Assembly (NCBI GenBank): GCA_963978895.1
Contig: OZ022241.1
Location: 12,775,856 to 12,839,855 of the forward strand
DNA: 64,000 nt
From: Erpobdella octoculata
Taxonomy: Eukaryota; Annelida; Clitellata; Hirudinida; Erpobdellidae
Direction: 5' to 3'
A program made the translations under genes and the position numbers. A model generated the notes under the pieces. It made no database searches. It was not told the DNA's origin and saw only the letters and a list, made by a program, of their open reading frames with translations. This document shows, one piece after another, positions 1-10,694 of this stretch. How positions within the stretch are numbered: position 1 is the stretch's first letter; each line of letters begins with the position of its first letter.

Positions 1-1022
1 ATGCAGACATAGCCATAGAAATCCTTAGTATGTTAAGTTTTTTTTTTTTTTTTTTAAGATTAGTTTATGACCTGAACGTCAATGTTGCACAAGTTTGCGA
101 ATTTAAAATAAATTTCAATTAAATACTTTCATCCGTGTGAAAGAAGAAAGGTTTTTGTGCTTTGTATTTCCAATCGCTTGCAATCTCCTATCAGTCAACT
201 ATATATGTATCGGCGATAGCTTCATAAGTGTCTATATGCGATTAAACTTCTTTATACTCTCAACGCACACACACACACACGCACACACATACACACGCAC
301 ACATACACACGCACACACATACACACACACACACACACACATAAACACAAGATCTCGGTTTGTTGTACGCACTGGACGTATTCATCCGTAGAGTATATAT
401 GATTATTATTATTATTAACTGATTGTGTCTGGTTCAAGCAATCATACAAGCGTACAAGTACGTTTTTATGCAGAATAATTGTCAATATATACTATTTATT
501 AGTATTTATTATATGTACAAGAAGGTTCTCGATTTTAAAGTATCCCTATCAATAAATCCTTGCGTACTTCTACAACAAGTAAAATGAGATCTTTCCTTTC
601 TCATATGTCTGAATTAATTCAAAATGTGTTTTAACTAATTATGACAGAAAAAATTAAAATAATGACAAGAGCGGGGAGGGAGAAGTTAATATGATTGATA
701 CTCGTATAAACAAACCCACAGATCGTCGATGGAGCAAAAGTTGGAGCAGACCAATTGAATATCCGCCCACATGGGTACCATCCATTCTGGCCTGTCCCAC
801 CAGCTCGCTCTCTTACTACCCATGATGGTATTATTGAAAACCCCTCGAACCTGGGAACCTTCAAGGTTTCTGATTTATTGCAACAACTCTCAGAGTTGTC
901 CGTCTCACACGTTACAAGATGATCGTTGTTAATATGTTTGAGTGTATCCATCCGTATGTTTGTATTAATTTATTAAAACTGAAAATTTGTTGGCATTCAA
1001 ATCGAAAAGGTCAACCAAAATT
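1..1022. other. Intergenic, no gene recognised
   Basis: AT-rich sequence with a poly-T run near 38-55 and a dinucleotide array at 263-343. A minus-strand open frame at 631-951 contains a few non-repetitive residues, including PRFEGFSIIPSWVVRERAGG, but I recognise no family and see no convincing splice context. It may be a repeat fragment. Confidence 0.5.
263..343. repeat. (CA)n microsatellite, interrupted
   Basis: An AC/CA dinucleotide array broken by occasional T and G substitutions. Open frames across it are low-complexity artefacts. Confidence 0.95.
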
Positions 1023-1290
1023 GTAACAAGTAAGGGAAAAACCGAGTTTTTCAACACAAACTTTGATTTCAAATACACACGATTTAGAAATACAAAAGAT
1101 GTTCAAATTAAGTTTTTTTTAAATTGAAATATGTATTGTCATCCAGCTTTACTGAAAGTTTTAGCTTCCTAGCAAGTCAAAAAGCTGGTTAAATTTTACT
1201 TGTAAGATTTGCGTACAGAAAAAACCACACACACACACATACAGGAACAGAGATTGTAACCTAAATAAAAGTTTGTAAAAAAATAAAATT
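1023..1290 (+). repeat. Interspersed ~260-bp repeat, copy 1
   Basis: The block runs from an AACAAGTAAGGGAAAAACCGAG-like start, through TGTATTGTCATCCA and CTAG(C)AAGTCAAAAAGCTGG, to a short (CA)n tract and a conserved end GATTGTAACCTAAATAAAAG. Similar copies lie at about 23577-23945, 28495-28680, 31025-31310 (reverse) and 53368-53630. No coding capacity. It is probably a non-autonomous mobile element or part of one. Confidence 0.8.
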
Positions 1291-3906
1291 ATTGACCCGA
1301 CTCAAAACTGCTAAAAATTATCTTCCAAAAGACACCAAAGATGTTCTGACAATTATTTCCCAAACATCACGATTCAATTCGACGTCATGAGTGACCTTAA
1401 CCTTTCTACGCGCGTAAAGAAGAAAAAGTCCGTCTGCCTTTTTCTCGATTGGCATAAGTGTGTCGGTGAAGAAGAATAAGAATAAGAAAATGAAGAAGTA
1501 TGAAACGGAAGTGGAGTTTGTGTGATCAGTGTCTGACGTTCTGTTGACACAAGTACTCTTGCGCGGAGCACTTTTCCACTTGATGAACTACCAAGAACAA
1601 AAGAAAGTAGATCCTCCGCCACCACCACCCACCACCACCTAAATGACTGTCGTCTACACTTTGAAGAAACTTTCCGAGAGAGGGTCAAATCATTGTTTGC
1701 CACGTGTTAAGCATGTCAGAATGTTATAATTTGTGATTTGTTTTTTATTTTTGTGAGATTTATTGATGTTTACATTAAAATTAATTTAAAAGTCTGAAGT
1801 ATGGATGTATAATTAAATATAAATAAATGATAACTTATTTAAAGACTATTTTTTTAGTGAAATTGTCAATCTTGTGTGCATTAGATGGAAACACATCATT
1901 TTGCTTACCACTCAATTGATTGTGCTGCAGGTAAACATCGAAATACATTTTTATAAGACCAACAAATTTATTTTTAAATTGTTGCATTTTAATGTTTGTG
2001 CAGTCAATTTATAAAAAAAAACAAAACAAAATGAATACTTATTCAACACTTTCGATTTCCTTCCGGTAAAAAAACAACAAAAAGACACGAAACTGTCATG
2101 AAAAAGTCGTGTGATGTGTGATTAGTTTCATCTTCAGGGACAGGTTTGCCACGTGGAAAGCTCACCTGTGCAGTTCTTGGGCAGGTAGGTTGTGAAGGTT
2201 GCATTTAATATCTTCAAATCACGCACATGCAATCTGCAATGAGATAAGTACTTATAGATTTTTAATGTCTTCGATGTCATCTGAAGCCATAAAAGAAGCG
2301 AATCGGAATAAAAGATTTTTTTCTTGGTTTTCAACTTCAATTTCGGCCTACTGTATAATTGTTTGTTTAATTAAGATTTGTGCTTCTTCTTAATGGATCG
2401 ATCGAAAACAAATGAAAGCCGGGAAATGAAAATAAATTAAGACGTGTATTGTTGATAAATATTTAACGACTCTAGCTGTTGGAAGTTTGCAAGGAAACAA
2501 AGGCGCTACCACTAATTGAAACTCACGCAGCGCTAAACAAAAGAATGACGGGGAGTTCGTTACAATGGGGTTGAGTGCTAAATTAACAACAGGTGAAATT
2601 ATAAGTCCATTTCAGACCTCAAAATTTGAATAATTTTTTTTCTTACTCAGAGCGCTAGGTAAACGCTAACCTTTTGATCCATAGGTAAACAGTTTGCGTT
2701 TTGCTTGGCTTTTTATTCGTCTGAAATCCATGCCAGAGTCATCGGCCTTGACGCCGGTAAAACGGCAGGTGTGGTGTGGTGGGGGTCGTGTCTGAACGAT
2801 TATTTAAGAGCTGCCTAAAAAATATTGCCGCATTAATTTTGCATGACCATCTCGTGCTTACCACAAAAATAAAACTACTCCAGGTTCATACAATAACCGG
2901 TCTTAGTATATTTTCTATTTTTAGACTTTTATTAAAACCTTAGTCGGTGAAAATTAATTAGCCGCCATATTGCTTACGCGAGGTCAGATTGATAGGTTAT
3001 CAAATGGGATGTAATAAGGTGAACGTGGAGGCGAGTTTTGTTGCACCTGTGGCTAATCAATTTATTACTTTTAAAAAAAGCCACAGTTCCACGAACTCGT
3101 TAAAAGAATTTTTTATTTTTTTTAACTATCAAAGTTTCCTGATTAATTAAACGTGAATTAATGAATGAGTGGTGATTGGGCGTTGTTGGGCGTTGTGGGG
3201 AAACGCCTGTGATCAATTTTTTGCATCATTCGCAATTATTCTTCTCTGCAAATATCATCGTCATCGTCGTCTGAATCATTTTATCGACTTGATATTTCCA
3301 TGAATACTCACGTCTTATGTGACATCACAAGGTATGACGTCACCTGGAATCGATGGGATGATGGCGTGACATAACAAATTGAACACTCATCACTGCAGAC
3401 GTCTTAATCGCATAAGCAATATTTTAGCAACCAATTTCCATTTTAATAGAATCATTATTTTGATGCAGTTATAATATTTTCGCTGCTGTCTGTAAGCCGT
3501 TATCTTCTTTTAATAGAAGTACCTGACGATATGGTATGATATGAGAACTCGCATGTATATCTTAAAATATGTTTGTATATGTAGGTATACGTAAGCTGCT
3601 ATAAATTAATTTTTGCTGTGAAGACCCATTTGAAATTTTCAAAAACGTCAATTGATTTGTTTTATACCAGAAGTATCAAAAGCTTTAAAAACCAAGTTCT
3701 ACCTTGAATATTAAATGGTTTTTTTTGTTGCTGAAAGAATAATAATGATTACCTGAAATGGACGTTTACTCAATATTATTTCATTTTTAGTTGTTTATTT
3801 ATATTACATAATTTGAGTTTTGTTATAATTGTCGAGGCATATGGGCTTAACATGCGTTTGTATATCTGTAAATTTGAGGCAAATTTACTTTTTTTACTTT
3901 TGTACT
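1291..3906. other. Intergenic, no gene recognised
   Basis: AT-rich single-copy-looking sequence. Short open frames at 1374-1703 (minus) and 2134-2393 show no recognisable domains. A perfect palindromic CRE-type site TGACGTCA lies at 3335-3342, and a GCCGCCATATTG motif resembling a YY1 site lies at 2961-2972, so a regulatory role is possible but unproven. Confidence 0.4.
3335..3342. promoter_or_regulatory. CRE-like palindrome TGACGTCA
   Basis: Perfect 8-bp cAMP-response-element consensus. A single site occurs by chance at appreciable frequency, and no adjacent gene start is recognisable, so function is uncertain. Confidence 0.2.
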
Positions 3907-4008
3907 CAATCAATCAATCAATCAATCAATTATTTCTATAGCGCTATTTCCGCAGTGTTCAATAGCGCTCGGTCGTGAACTTGGTAAACAGATATGTTTT
4001 AAGTCCAC
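3907..4008 (-). mobile_element. 3' end fragment of an L2-like LINE
   Basis: A (CAAT)n tail followed by about 75 bp that closely matches the 3' end of the L2-like LINE at 27793-28390, including TATTTCTATAGCGCTATTTC and CGGTCGTGAACTT. Only the 3' tail is present, the usual result of 5' truncation during target-primed reverse transcription. Confidence 0.8.
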
Positions 4009-4487
4009 TGACAGACAACAATAAAAATCGTGATTTATTTACATTATTTATTTATATTATTGCTCTCAAATAGAAACTCGTAATCAAAATAGCCACTCGT
4101 CTTAACGTCCAGCTTACATCTTTTATTGTAACCTAGCAGTGACCCCGTGACTAAATCGTGAATTTCAATTGGCGGTCGATTAAATTAACGTCCATCCCTG
4201 GAGGAACCGGTGCGTGAAAAGGTTGGATTTGATTGGTCATTTTTCTTCATAGATGCCATCGTGAGATTTCATCAACACACATTTCATATGCAGTTTTCAT
4301 TTCATTTGGAAAGGCTTCATCAGTTGATACTGTTTAATTCATTTTCTTCTTGTTCTGAAACAAAGCGTGTTCAGAGTAGAACATTGTTTGAAATGCTGTT
4401 TGTGGAGCGTCTTAACTATCACAAAATATGAGACCCCTCAATTTGCAACTGAATTGTATTCTCATCTTGATTAAGAAAAACGCCGCA

Positions 4488-4876
4488 CAGTGGCGCAGCC
4501 AGGGCGGGAGGCACGGGGGACGTCCCCCCCCCCCGAAAACTTGCCGGAATTGATTTTGAAGTGACACGCGTGCCCGTGTATTAGGTTGTTTTTCAATTCT
4601 TTTTTCGATGTATATTCTCTATTATTTCTTTAATATTTTGTGCGCTCTACACATTTCCATTGTTGGGGTCAGAGTTGTCTAAGGGTCTATGCTACATAGA
4701 TTCGGATCCAGCATCAAGATTCGGATTCGGATTGGATTATACCCATTCCTACTAATTATTACTGAAACTGTTATTAACCCTTGAATTTTGTGAGTTGTAA
4801 ATTTTTCATAAAACTCCTTACTAATCAGTTTCTCCCCCCGTGCCCCTCCCCGAAAAAATTTCTGGCTGCGCTACTG
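4488..4876. mobile_element. Non-autonomous hAT element (MITE) with target duplication
   Basis: 389-bp element. The left end is CAGTGGCGCAGCCAG and the right end is CTGGCTGCGCTACTG, its near-exact inverse. It is flanked by a perfect 8-bp direct repeat, acgccgca, at 4480-4487 and 4877-4884, diagnostic of hAT transposition. Subterminal C-runs match the ends. There is no transposase. A partial second copy lies at about 31781-31915. Confidence 0.93.
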
Positions 4877-5119
4877 ACGCCGCACGACCATTGGCTCATC
4901 ATTGTCCTGCAGTCCTGCTTTAGACTTTTATGTTGTTACCAGAAATAGGCTAGCAGAAAAAAACTTCTGAGTCGAAGATTTAAAAATTTAAAGTAACAAG
5001 AAAGGTTTCCAGGGATATGTTAAAAATCTATGCTGACAAATTGCTAAAATCTATTAAAAAAAACATTTGTTGTTGTTCATTATGACTTATCTACATACAC
5101 AATTTTCGATGTTTGTCTG

Positions 5120-5165
5120 TATGTATTTATGTTTGTATGTATGTATGTATGTATGTATGTATGTA
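5120..5165. repeat. (GTAT)n microsatellite, left part
   Basis: Tetranucleotide array interrupted by the Helitron at 5166-7117 and resuming at 7118-7150. The array was therefore the insertion target. Confidence 0.85.
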
Positions 5166-6392
5166 CTAGCAGGGCCCGTCGCGGCTTCGCTCGCTTGAAA
5201 TTTGAAAATTTGAACAGTGTATCCTTAGTAGAGTACTGCACTGACCGAGTTTTTACGGCCCGGCCCGTCGACAATTTGGCCAGGCCTGTTTCATAAGCCA
5301 AAATTCCAGGCCCAGCCCGGCCCGTCTAATCTGGGCCCGGCCCGTTTTTAGAGGCTCAAAATTTCTATACTTGGCAAAAAATCACGGCTCTTCCCACCTT
5401 GACTTTAGGTTTGGCCCGTCTGAAGACCTCAATTGTATAAAAGACTATAAACTATTATTTAAAAAAATGAAGACCTTAAAATCACGGCCTACCCGGCCCG
5501 TGCTGTTTTTTAATCCATAGAGCTCCAAACGGATTTTTTAGACCCGGTACGGCGTAATTTATAGGCAGAAAATATTTCAGGTCTGGCTTGTTATTTAGGC
5601 CCGAACTGGCCTGACTCATAAGCACAACAATCGAAGCTTGGCCCGGCTGGTGATCATCTGGATTTAGCCAGTTTTAACAGGCACATAACCTCAAAGATTG
5701 AAAACTAATTTTTCAAAAAATAAAAAAACACGTATTCTATTATTATATTAAAAATTTTAAAACCTTCACTTTTTTAGTTTTTCTTTTTTCCACCCCACGT
5801 CCTGGAAACCATATCTTCAAAAAGTGGTAAAACACCTATATCTTAATTTTGTAAATGAATACTAAATACTAATTTTTACATCTGTAGCACTTAGAGTAGC
5901 AGTTATTTTAAAAGACAAATAATCCTATTTTCCACCCCACATTTGAGGTCCTGGAAATAAGTTTTCAAAAAATGGTGAAACACGTATATTATTTTTTTTT
6001 AGAGTAGATACTAAATACTAATTTTTACATCTGTAGCATTTACAGTTTTTGAGTAGCTGTTACTTTAAAAAACAAATAACCCTATTTTCCACCTCACATT
6101 TGAAGTCCTGGAAACCAAATTTTCAAAAAACGCTAAAACACGTGTTTCATTATTTTTTGAGTCGAAACTAAATACTAATTTTTACTCCTGTAGCATTCAC
6201 AGTTTTTGAGTAGCAGCTGCTTTAAAAACCAAATAACCCAATTTTCCAACCCACATTTGAGGTCCGGGAAATGTGGATACTTACGGAATAAAAGTAATAT
6301 GAGTTCCAAATTTCACGTTCCTAGGATGAGGCGTTTGAGCTCGGCGTTGATTATCAGTCAGTCAGTCAGTCAGTCAGTCAGTCAGGACATGT

Positions 6393-6520
<128 letters not shown>

Positions 6521-7011
6521 CCACTTGCAGTTTTTGAGTAGCAGTAATTTTTAAAATCAAATAACTCTATTTTGCACCTTACATTTGAGGTCCTGGAAAC
6601 CATATTTCAAAAAATGCTAAAAGACGTTTTTCATTATTTTTGGAGTAGAAACTAAATACTAATTTTTACTCCTGTAGCATTAACAGTTTTTGAGTAGAAG
6701 CTACTTTAAAAACCAAATAACCCAATTTTCCAACCCACATTTGAGGTCCGGGAAACTGAATTTTCAAAAAATGGTGAAACACGGATTTTTTTATTTTTCA
6801 AAAAGAATCTATATACCAAATTTCAAAATCTCCTCATTTTTGGTTTTCGAGATATACATTGTTTTAGAAAAAAGTTTGTTTTCCAGTTTTTTCCCCTCAG
6901 GAGCAAAATTTTCAAAACTCCTTTCTTAGCGGATGTTTACGCTATAAAAGTAATATAAGTTCCAAATTTCACGTTCCTAGGATGAGGCGTTTGAGCTCGG
7001 CGTTGATTATC

Positions 7012-7093
7012 AGTCAGTCAGTCAGTCAGTCAGTCAGTCAGTCAGTCAGTCAGTCAGTCAGTCAGTCAGTCAGTCAGTCAGTCAGTCAGTCAG
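7012..7093. repeat. (CAGT)n microsatellite
   Basis: Tetranucleotide array near the 5' end of Helitron B. Shorter versions occur at the same place in the other copies (6357-6384, 41538-41594), so copy number varies between family members. Confidence 0.95.
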
Positions 7094-7151
7094 GACATGT
7101 TCTTTTATATATATAGATGTATGTATGTATGTATGTATGTATGTATGTATG

Positions 7152-7920
7152 CAGGGCGCCCAGAAGGGGGGTTAGGAGGCAAATGCTTCCTCGCAAAGCT
7201 AGGAAAGAAGAAATCCCCGCCCCCTTAGCTTTAGTTTTACGGTTAAAAAAGTTCCAGATGTGTATCCGATTTAAGCAACAGAACCTTACATTTATGCAGC
7301 AATTGCCGTTGTTCAAACCTCAGATTCTTTTTAGTGATAATTCTATAAACAGTTCCGACATTGATATGATTTGCCAACTCTATGGAGCTGATGCCAATGC
7401 AGTCGCAGCTGAACTTTCAAGCTTCAAAACAACGTTCTGTCTTCTGTCACAAAAAGCACTAATACTAATACTGATGATCTCGTACAAAAAGGTTGCGATG
7501 ATTAAGGGCAATCTAATAACGAAGACCACATTGAAGATGCTGCTGTTGAGTCTGACATTGGCAACGAGGATGTCATAGTCATCATGATAGAAAATGATGC
7601 AAAGCTGAACGAAGAACGGCAGTGTCAACGATATGCATTAATGAAACCATTCTGAATTATCTGGCTTTCCAAATGTGTACAGTCCGTATAGCATCTTTGC
7701 TTGTCTTGAAGTTTCCAATGTCTCAGCTGAAAGGGCTTTAAGTAAACTGAAAATTATCAAAAATATACTTCGATCATCAATTTCATATGATTATTTGTCA
7801 GCCCTCATGATAATATCATCAGAAAAAGACTTGCTTGTACAGTTAAGAAATGATGACATTATTTCTCGTGTTGCTTGTGCTAGTCCCGAAAATGCCTAAT
7901 TTTATTTATAGTGATGTAAT
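7152..7920 (+). pseudogene. hAT transposase relic (C-terminal dimerisation region)
   Basis: Begins with CAGGGCGCCCAGAAGG, a hAT-like terminus. Interrupted frames follow. The best-preserved part, 7675-7899, reads FACLEVSNVSAERALSKLK, then RSSISYDYLSALMI and ends at TAA. It matches the pattern of the hAT C-terminal dimerisation domain (S-A-E-R-x-(L/F)-S-K-L-K...L-R-S-S), closest in style to ZMYM1-like hAT proteins. Stops and frame changes separate it from the upstream frame at 7117-7578, and the catalytic core is missing. An AATAAA-like signal follows the stop. Non-functional relic. Confidence 0.75.
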
Positions 7921-8010
7921 TTTTTAAATAAATATTAAAAAGCTTATAATTTTACTGGTCATTGGATGTGGCCATATTGTCAATTTGCAGGTAATTTTTA
8001 GAAGTATGCA

Positions 8011-8490
8011 CAGGGGCGCAACTAGGGGGGCCAAATCGGAGGGTCATGCAATTTTTCCAAATTCGATGTTTTTTTGAGGGGGGGTGCTACATTTATTTAT
8101 AAATTTATTTTTTTACAGTTGTTTTAACTGGTTTGAGACTGAGTTTGACTATCTTCAATTTGCAGTCTATATTTTCTATCATCAATAAATTCATAAAGAT
8201 ACCAAAAAAGACTGCAGACTGAAGATAGTCACAAACATTTTTTTACTGTGGCGGGCTTTCTTTCTTTTTTTAAATTTGAGCAAGCCCCCCAGGCCTAATC
8301 GGAGGGCCCTGCAATTTTTCTAAATATGAGCGGTTTCACTTTAGGTGAGGGGTGTTACATTTATTCATAAACTTATTTTTTTACAATTGCTTTAACTGGT
8401 TTGAGACTGAGTTTGCAGTCTTTCTTTTCTTTCATTAATAAATTATTAAAGATACCAAAAAAAGACTGCAGACTAAAGATAGTCAAAAAA
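8011..8490. mobile_element. hAT-type MITE relic with internal direct duplication
   Basis: Starts CAGGGGCGCAACTAGG, like the ends of the 23369-28803 element. Two similar ~100-bp blocks, at about 8034-8160 and 8297-8425, share TCGGAGGG(T/C)C(A/C)TGCAATTTTT-like and GGTTTGAGACTGAGTTTG sequence. AGACTGCAGACT(G/A)AAGATAGT occurs twice. No right terminus or target duplication was found. Confidence 0.6.
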
Positions 8491-8539
8491 ATACGGAAAG
8501 CCCATTTGGGACCCACTAAGATGCCCATTTGGATTTGGA

Positions 8540-8690
8540 ACCCATGTAGGTCCCAGGTATGAATGTTCACAGGGTACCCACACTACTGGCATACTCTTAC
8601 TCTGGTTATACCTGCAGGATTCGAACCACGGGTCTTCAGGTCAACTATATCAGCTGTTAAAAGTGAGATAATAAACTGATGTAAACTTCA
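8540..8690 (-). repeat. Possible tRNA-derived SINE fragment
   Basis: On the minus strand, GTGGTTCGAATCCTGCAGG contains a good RNA polymerase III B box (GGTTCGAATCC). An A box is not clear and no tRNA cloverleaf forms convincingly. Confidence 0.35.
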
Positions 8691-9353
8691 AGTTCATAGG
8701 AGAAAGAAAGAAAAATAACAAAAGCAAAAACTAAAGCAACAGCGTTCCAAGCTACTTTATATAACCAACAGTTTAAGTAACAAGAGTTTTGACATAGCGA
8801 TTTTTTTTTTATAAAATCGATCAAAATTATTTTGTTATATTTTCTCTTTGTAAATTAGTAACCTTTGAACGAGACAAAATTGTCAAATACAATTAGATTA
8901 TTTGACAAACATAACAAAAATAAAAGCTACCTGGCGAATATAATAATATATATTAACCAAGCAATTAAAATTTTATAAGCTTAAGAATATTTCAAAGTTC
9001 CACTCCTAGCTATTCAGACCTTACATTTTGCAGGATCTTTCAAAGGTTGAAATACACAGATTATAACAAGACATTCCCATCTTTAATTGAAATAAAATAA
9101 AAGTATCTAGCAAAAACAGGACCATTGGGTAATTTCTATATTTTTAAAGTGGCTTATTTACTTATGACCAACACATGTCGTAGCACAGCAAAAAAATTAT
9201 TTTTTAGTCAACCTTGTTATTAAAATTTCCAGTACAAAAAATACCACTTATAATTTTCGTTTTAGACTGTTTGGTAGACATACCTTATATAACAGAAAAC
9301 TTATTAATTTCTTGGCTTGTGTTAATGAATGTTTATCACATCAGCACTGAAAA
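8691..9353. other. Downstream flank of the NADAR gene, presumed 3' UTR in part
   Basis: AT-rich sequence without coding features. The 3' UTR of the minus-strand gene must extend into it, but no single polyadenylation signal stands out. Confidence 0.4.
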
Positions 9354-10556
9354 CTATTTTTTATTTTTTCCTTTATACTTCTTCTTTTGGCTTGCTTGAG
9401 CATTAGCTGTGCCTTTTTGCTTACCACGTTTCTTTTCAGAAGTTTCATCAATGCACGAGTCTGCATCTGATGTTAGTGACAAAGATTGATTGTCATTTAG
9501 TTTTTTAGATTTTTTTGCCTTTTTGGACACAACTTTAGTAAATCCCCCATCTTCTTTAGACATTTTGCTAGCTTCCTGTCCACTCTGTTTACCACCAGAA
9601 ACTTGCTCTCCAATATTACTTTCTGACAATTGAAGACGCTTATCATTTTGCTTAAGTTGAACTGAATTTGAAACTTTTTCAATATCTGGGGCATTTTCAG
9701 GAATCTCGGACAATTTCAGTTCTGTGTGTAAAAGATTTATTTCTGGAGTTTCCGATAAAGACTCAAGAACCAATAAATTTTCAGCCTGCTCAATATGATC
9801 TTTTTTAGGAATACACTTTGAATCATGCAACAAACTTGGATTTCCATTTTTAATGTCACTTAGACGTTCCTCTTTCATATATAGTTTATCATTTTCTTTT
9901 TTTTCTGGCATATTTTCAGAAGCGGACCAAGTTTCAAGTGCCATACCAATATTGACTTCATTTCCTTCTGCAATGTTTTTATTTTTATCGCCTGGAAGTT
10001 CTTTCTCTATTGATAGTTCACTATTCTTTGCTTCTTCTGGTATATTCACAAAAGTGTTTGAAGATCCCTGCTTTATATAAATTTCTGCATTGTTTTCATT
10101 TTCAAACATATCTACAAAGGATGATGTTGCACTTTCATCATCTGATTTATCAACATCTTCTTGTTCTATCATAGCAGTATAATTTTGTTTTTCCATTTTT
10201 TTCATCATTTTCCTTTCTTTTCTCTGAGCCTTTAAAGTTTCTTTGCTAACATTAGAAAGTGGTTGGTCTACCTTAATTTCATTTGATGGTTCAGTAGTCA
10301 TGGCAATCAGTGATGAATATCCAGGTAGAATGTCATCTAATCTGGCATTATCATTTTTTAACCACATGTCTCTCAAACGTGTGAGAACATCTCCGAGAAG
10401 ATTTTTGTCTTTCCACATTTGTTTGTTGGCGCACATGCCAAGGGACTCATTTCCATCAAGCCCATTACCAAGATATTCTTCTTCAGAGCTGCAAAACACC
10501 AAACTTGTTCCCCTTGTACTGTAAAGCTGAGCCTTCAAGTTGATGTTTTGTGAAAA
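9354..10556 (-). CDS. NADAR gene exon 10 (end of domain 2 and charged tail)
   Basis: 1203 nt including the TAG stop, acceptor TTATCTTTCAG. The first ~65 codons finish NADAR 2 (FSQNINLKAQ, WKDKNLLGDVLTRLRDMW). The remaining ~335 codons are low-complexity: rich in Glu, Lys, Ser and Asp, a basic stretch KAQRKERKMMKKMEKQ, another at KVVSKKAKKSKK, and a basic C-terminus. The tail is predicted to be disordered. Confidence 0.8.
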   Translation of the reverse strand, partial: FSQNINLKAQLYSTRGTSLVFCSSEEEYLGNGLDGNESLGMCANKQMWKDKNLLGDVLTRLRDMWLKNDNARLDDILPGYSSLIAMTTEPSNEIKVDQPLSNVSKETLKAQRKERKMMKKMEKQNYTAMIEQEDVDKSDDESATSSFVDMFENENNAEIYIKQGSSNTFVNIPEEAKNSELSIEKELPGDKNKNIAEGNEVNIGMALETWSASENMPEKKENDKLYMKEERLSDIKNGNPSLLHDSKCIPKKDHIEQAENLLVLESLSETPEINLLHTELKLSEIPENAPDIEKVSNSVQLKQNDKRLQLSESNIGEQVSGGKQSGQEASKMSKEDGGFTKVVSKKAKKSKKLNDNQSLSLTSDADSCIDETSEKKRGKQKGTANAQASQKKKYKGKNKK

Positions 10557-10618
10557 CTGAAAGATAAATTTCAGTGACATAACTTAATATATCCTACTAT
10601 AATTTTAGAATAAAAAAC

Positions 10619-10694
<76 letters not shown>

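Noticed and set aside
631..951. 106-codon frame as a host gene
   Set aside because: No recognised domain, splice context or neighbour exon; part may be a repeat.
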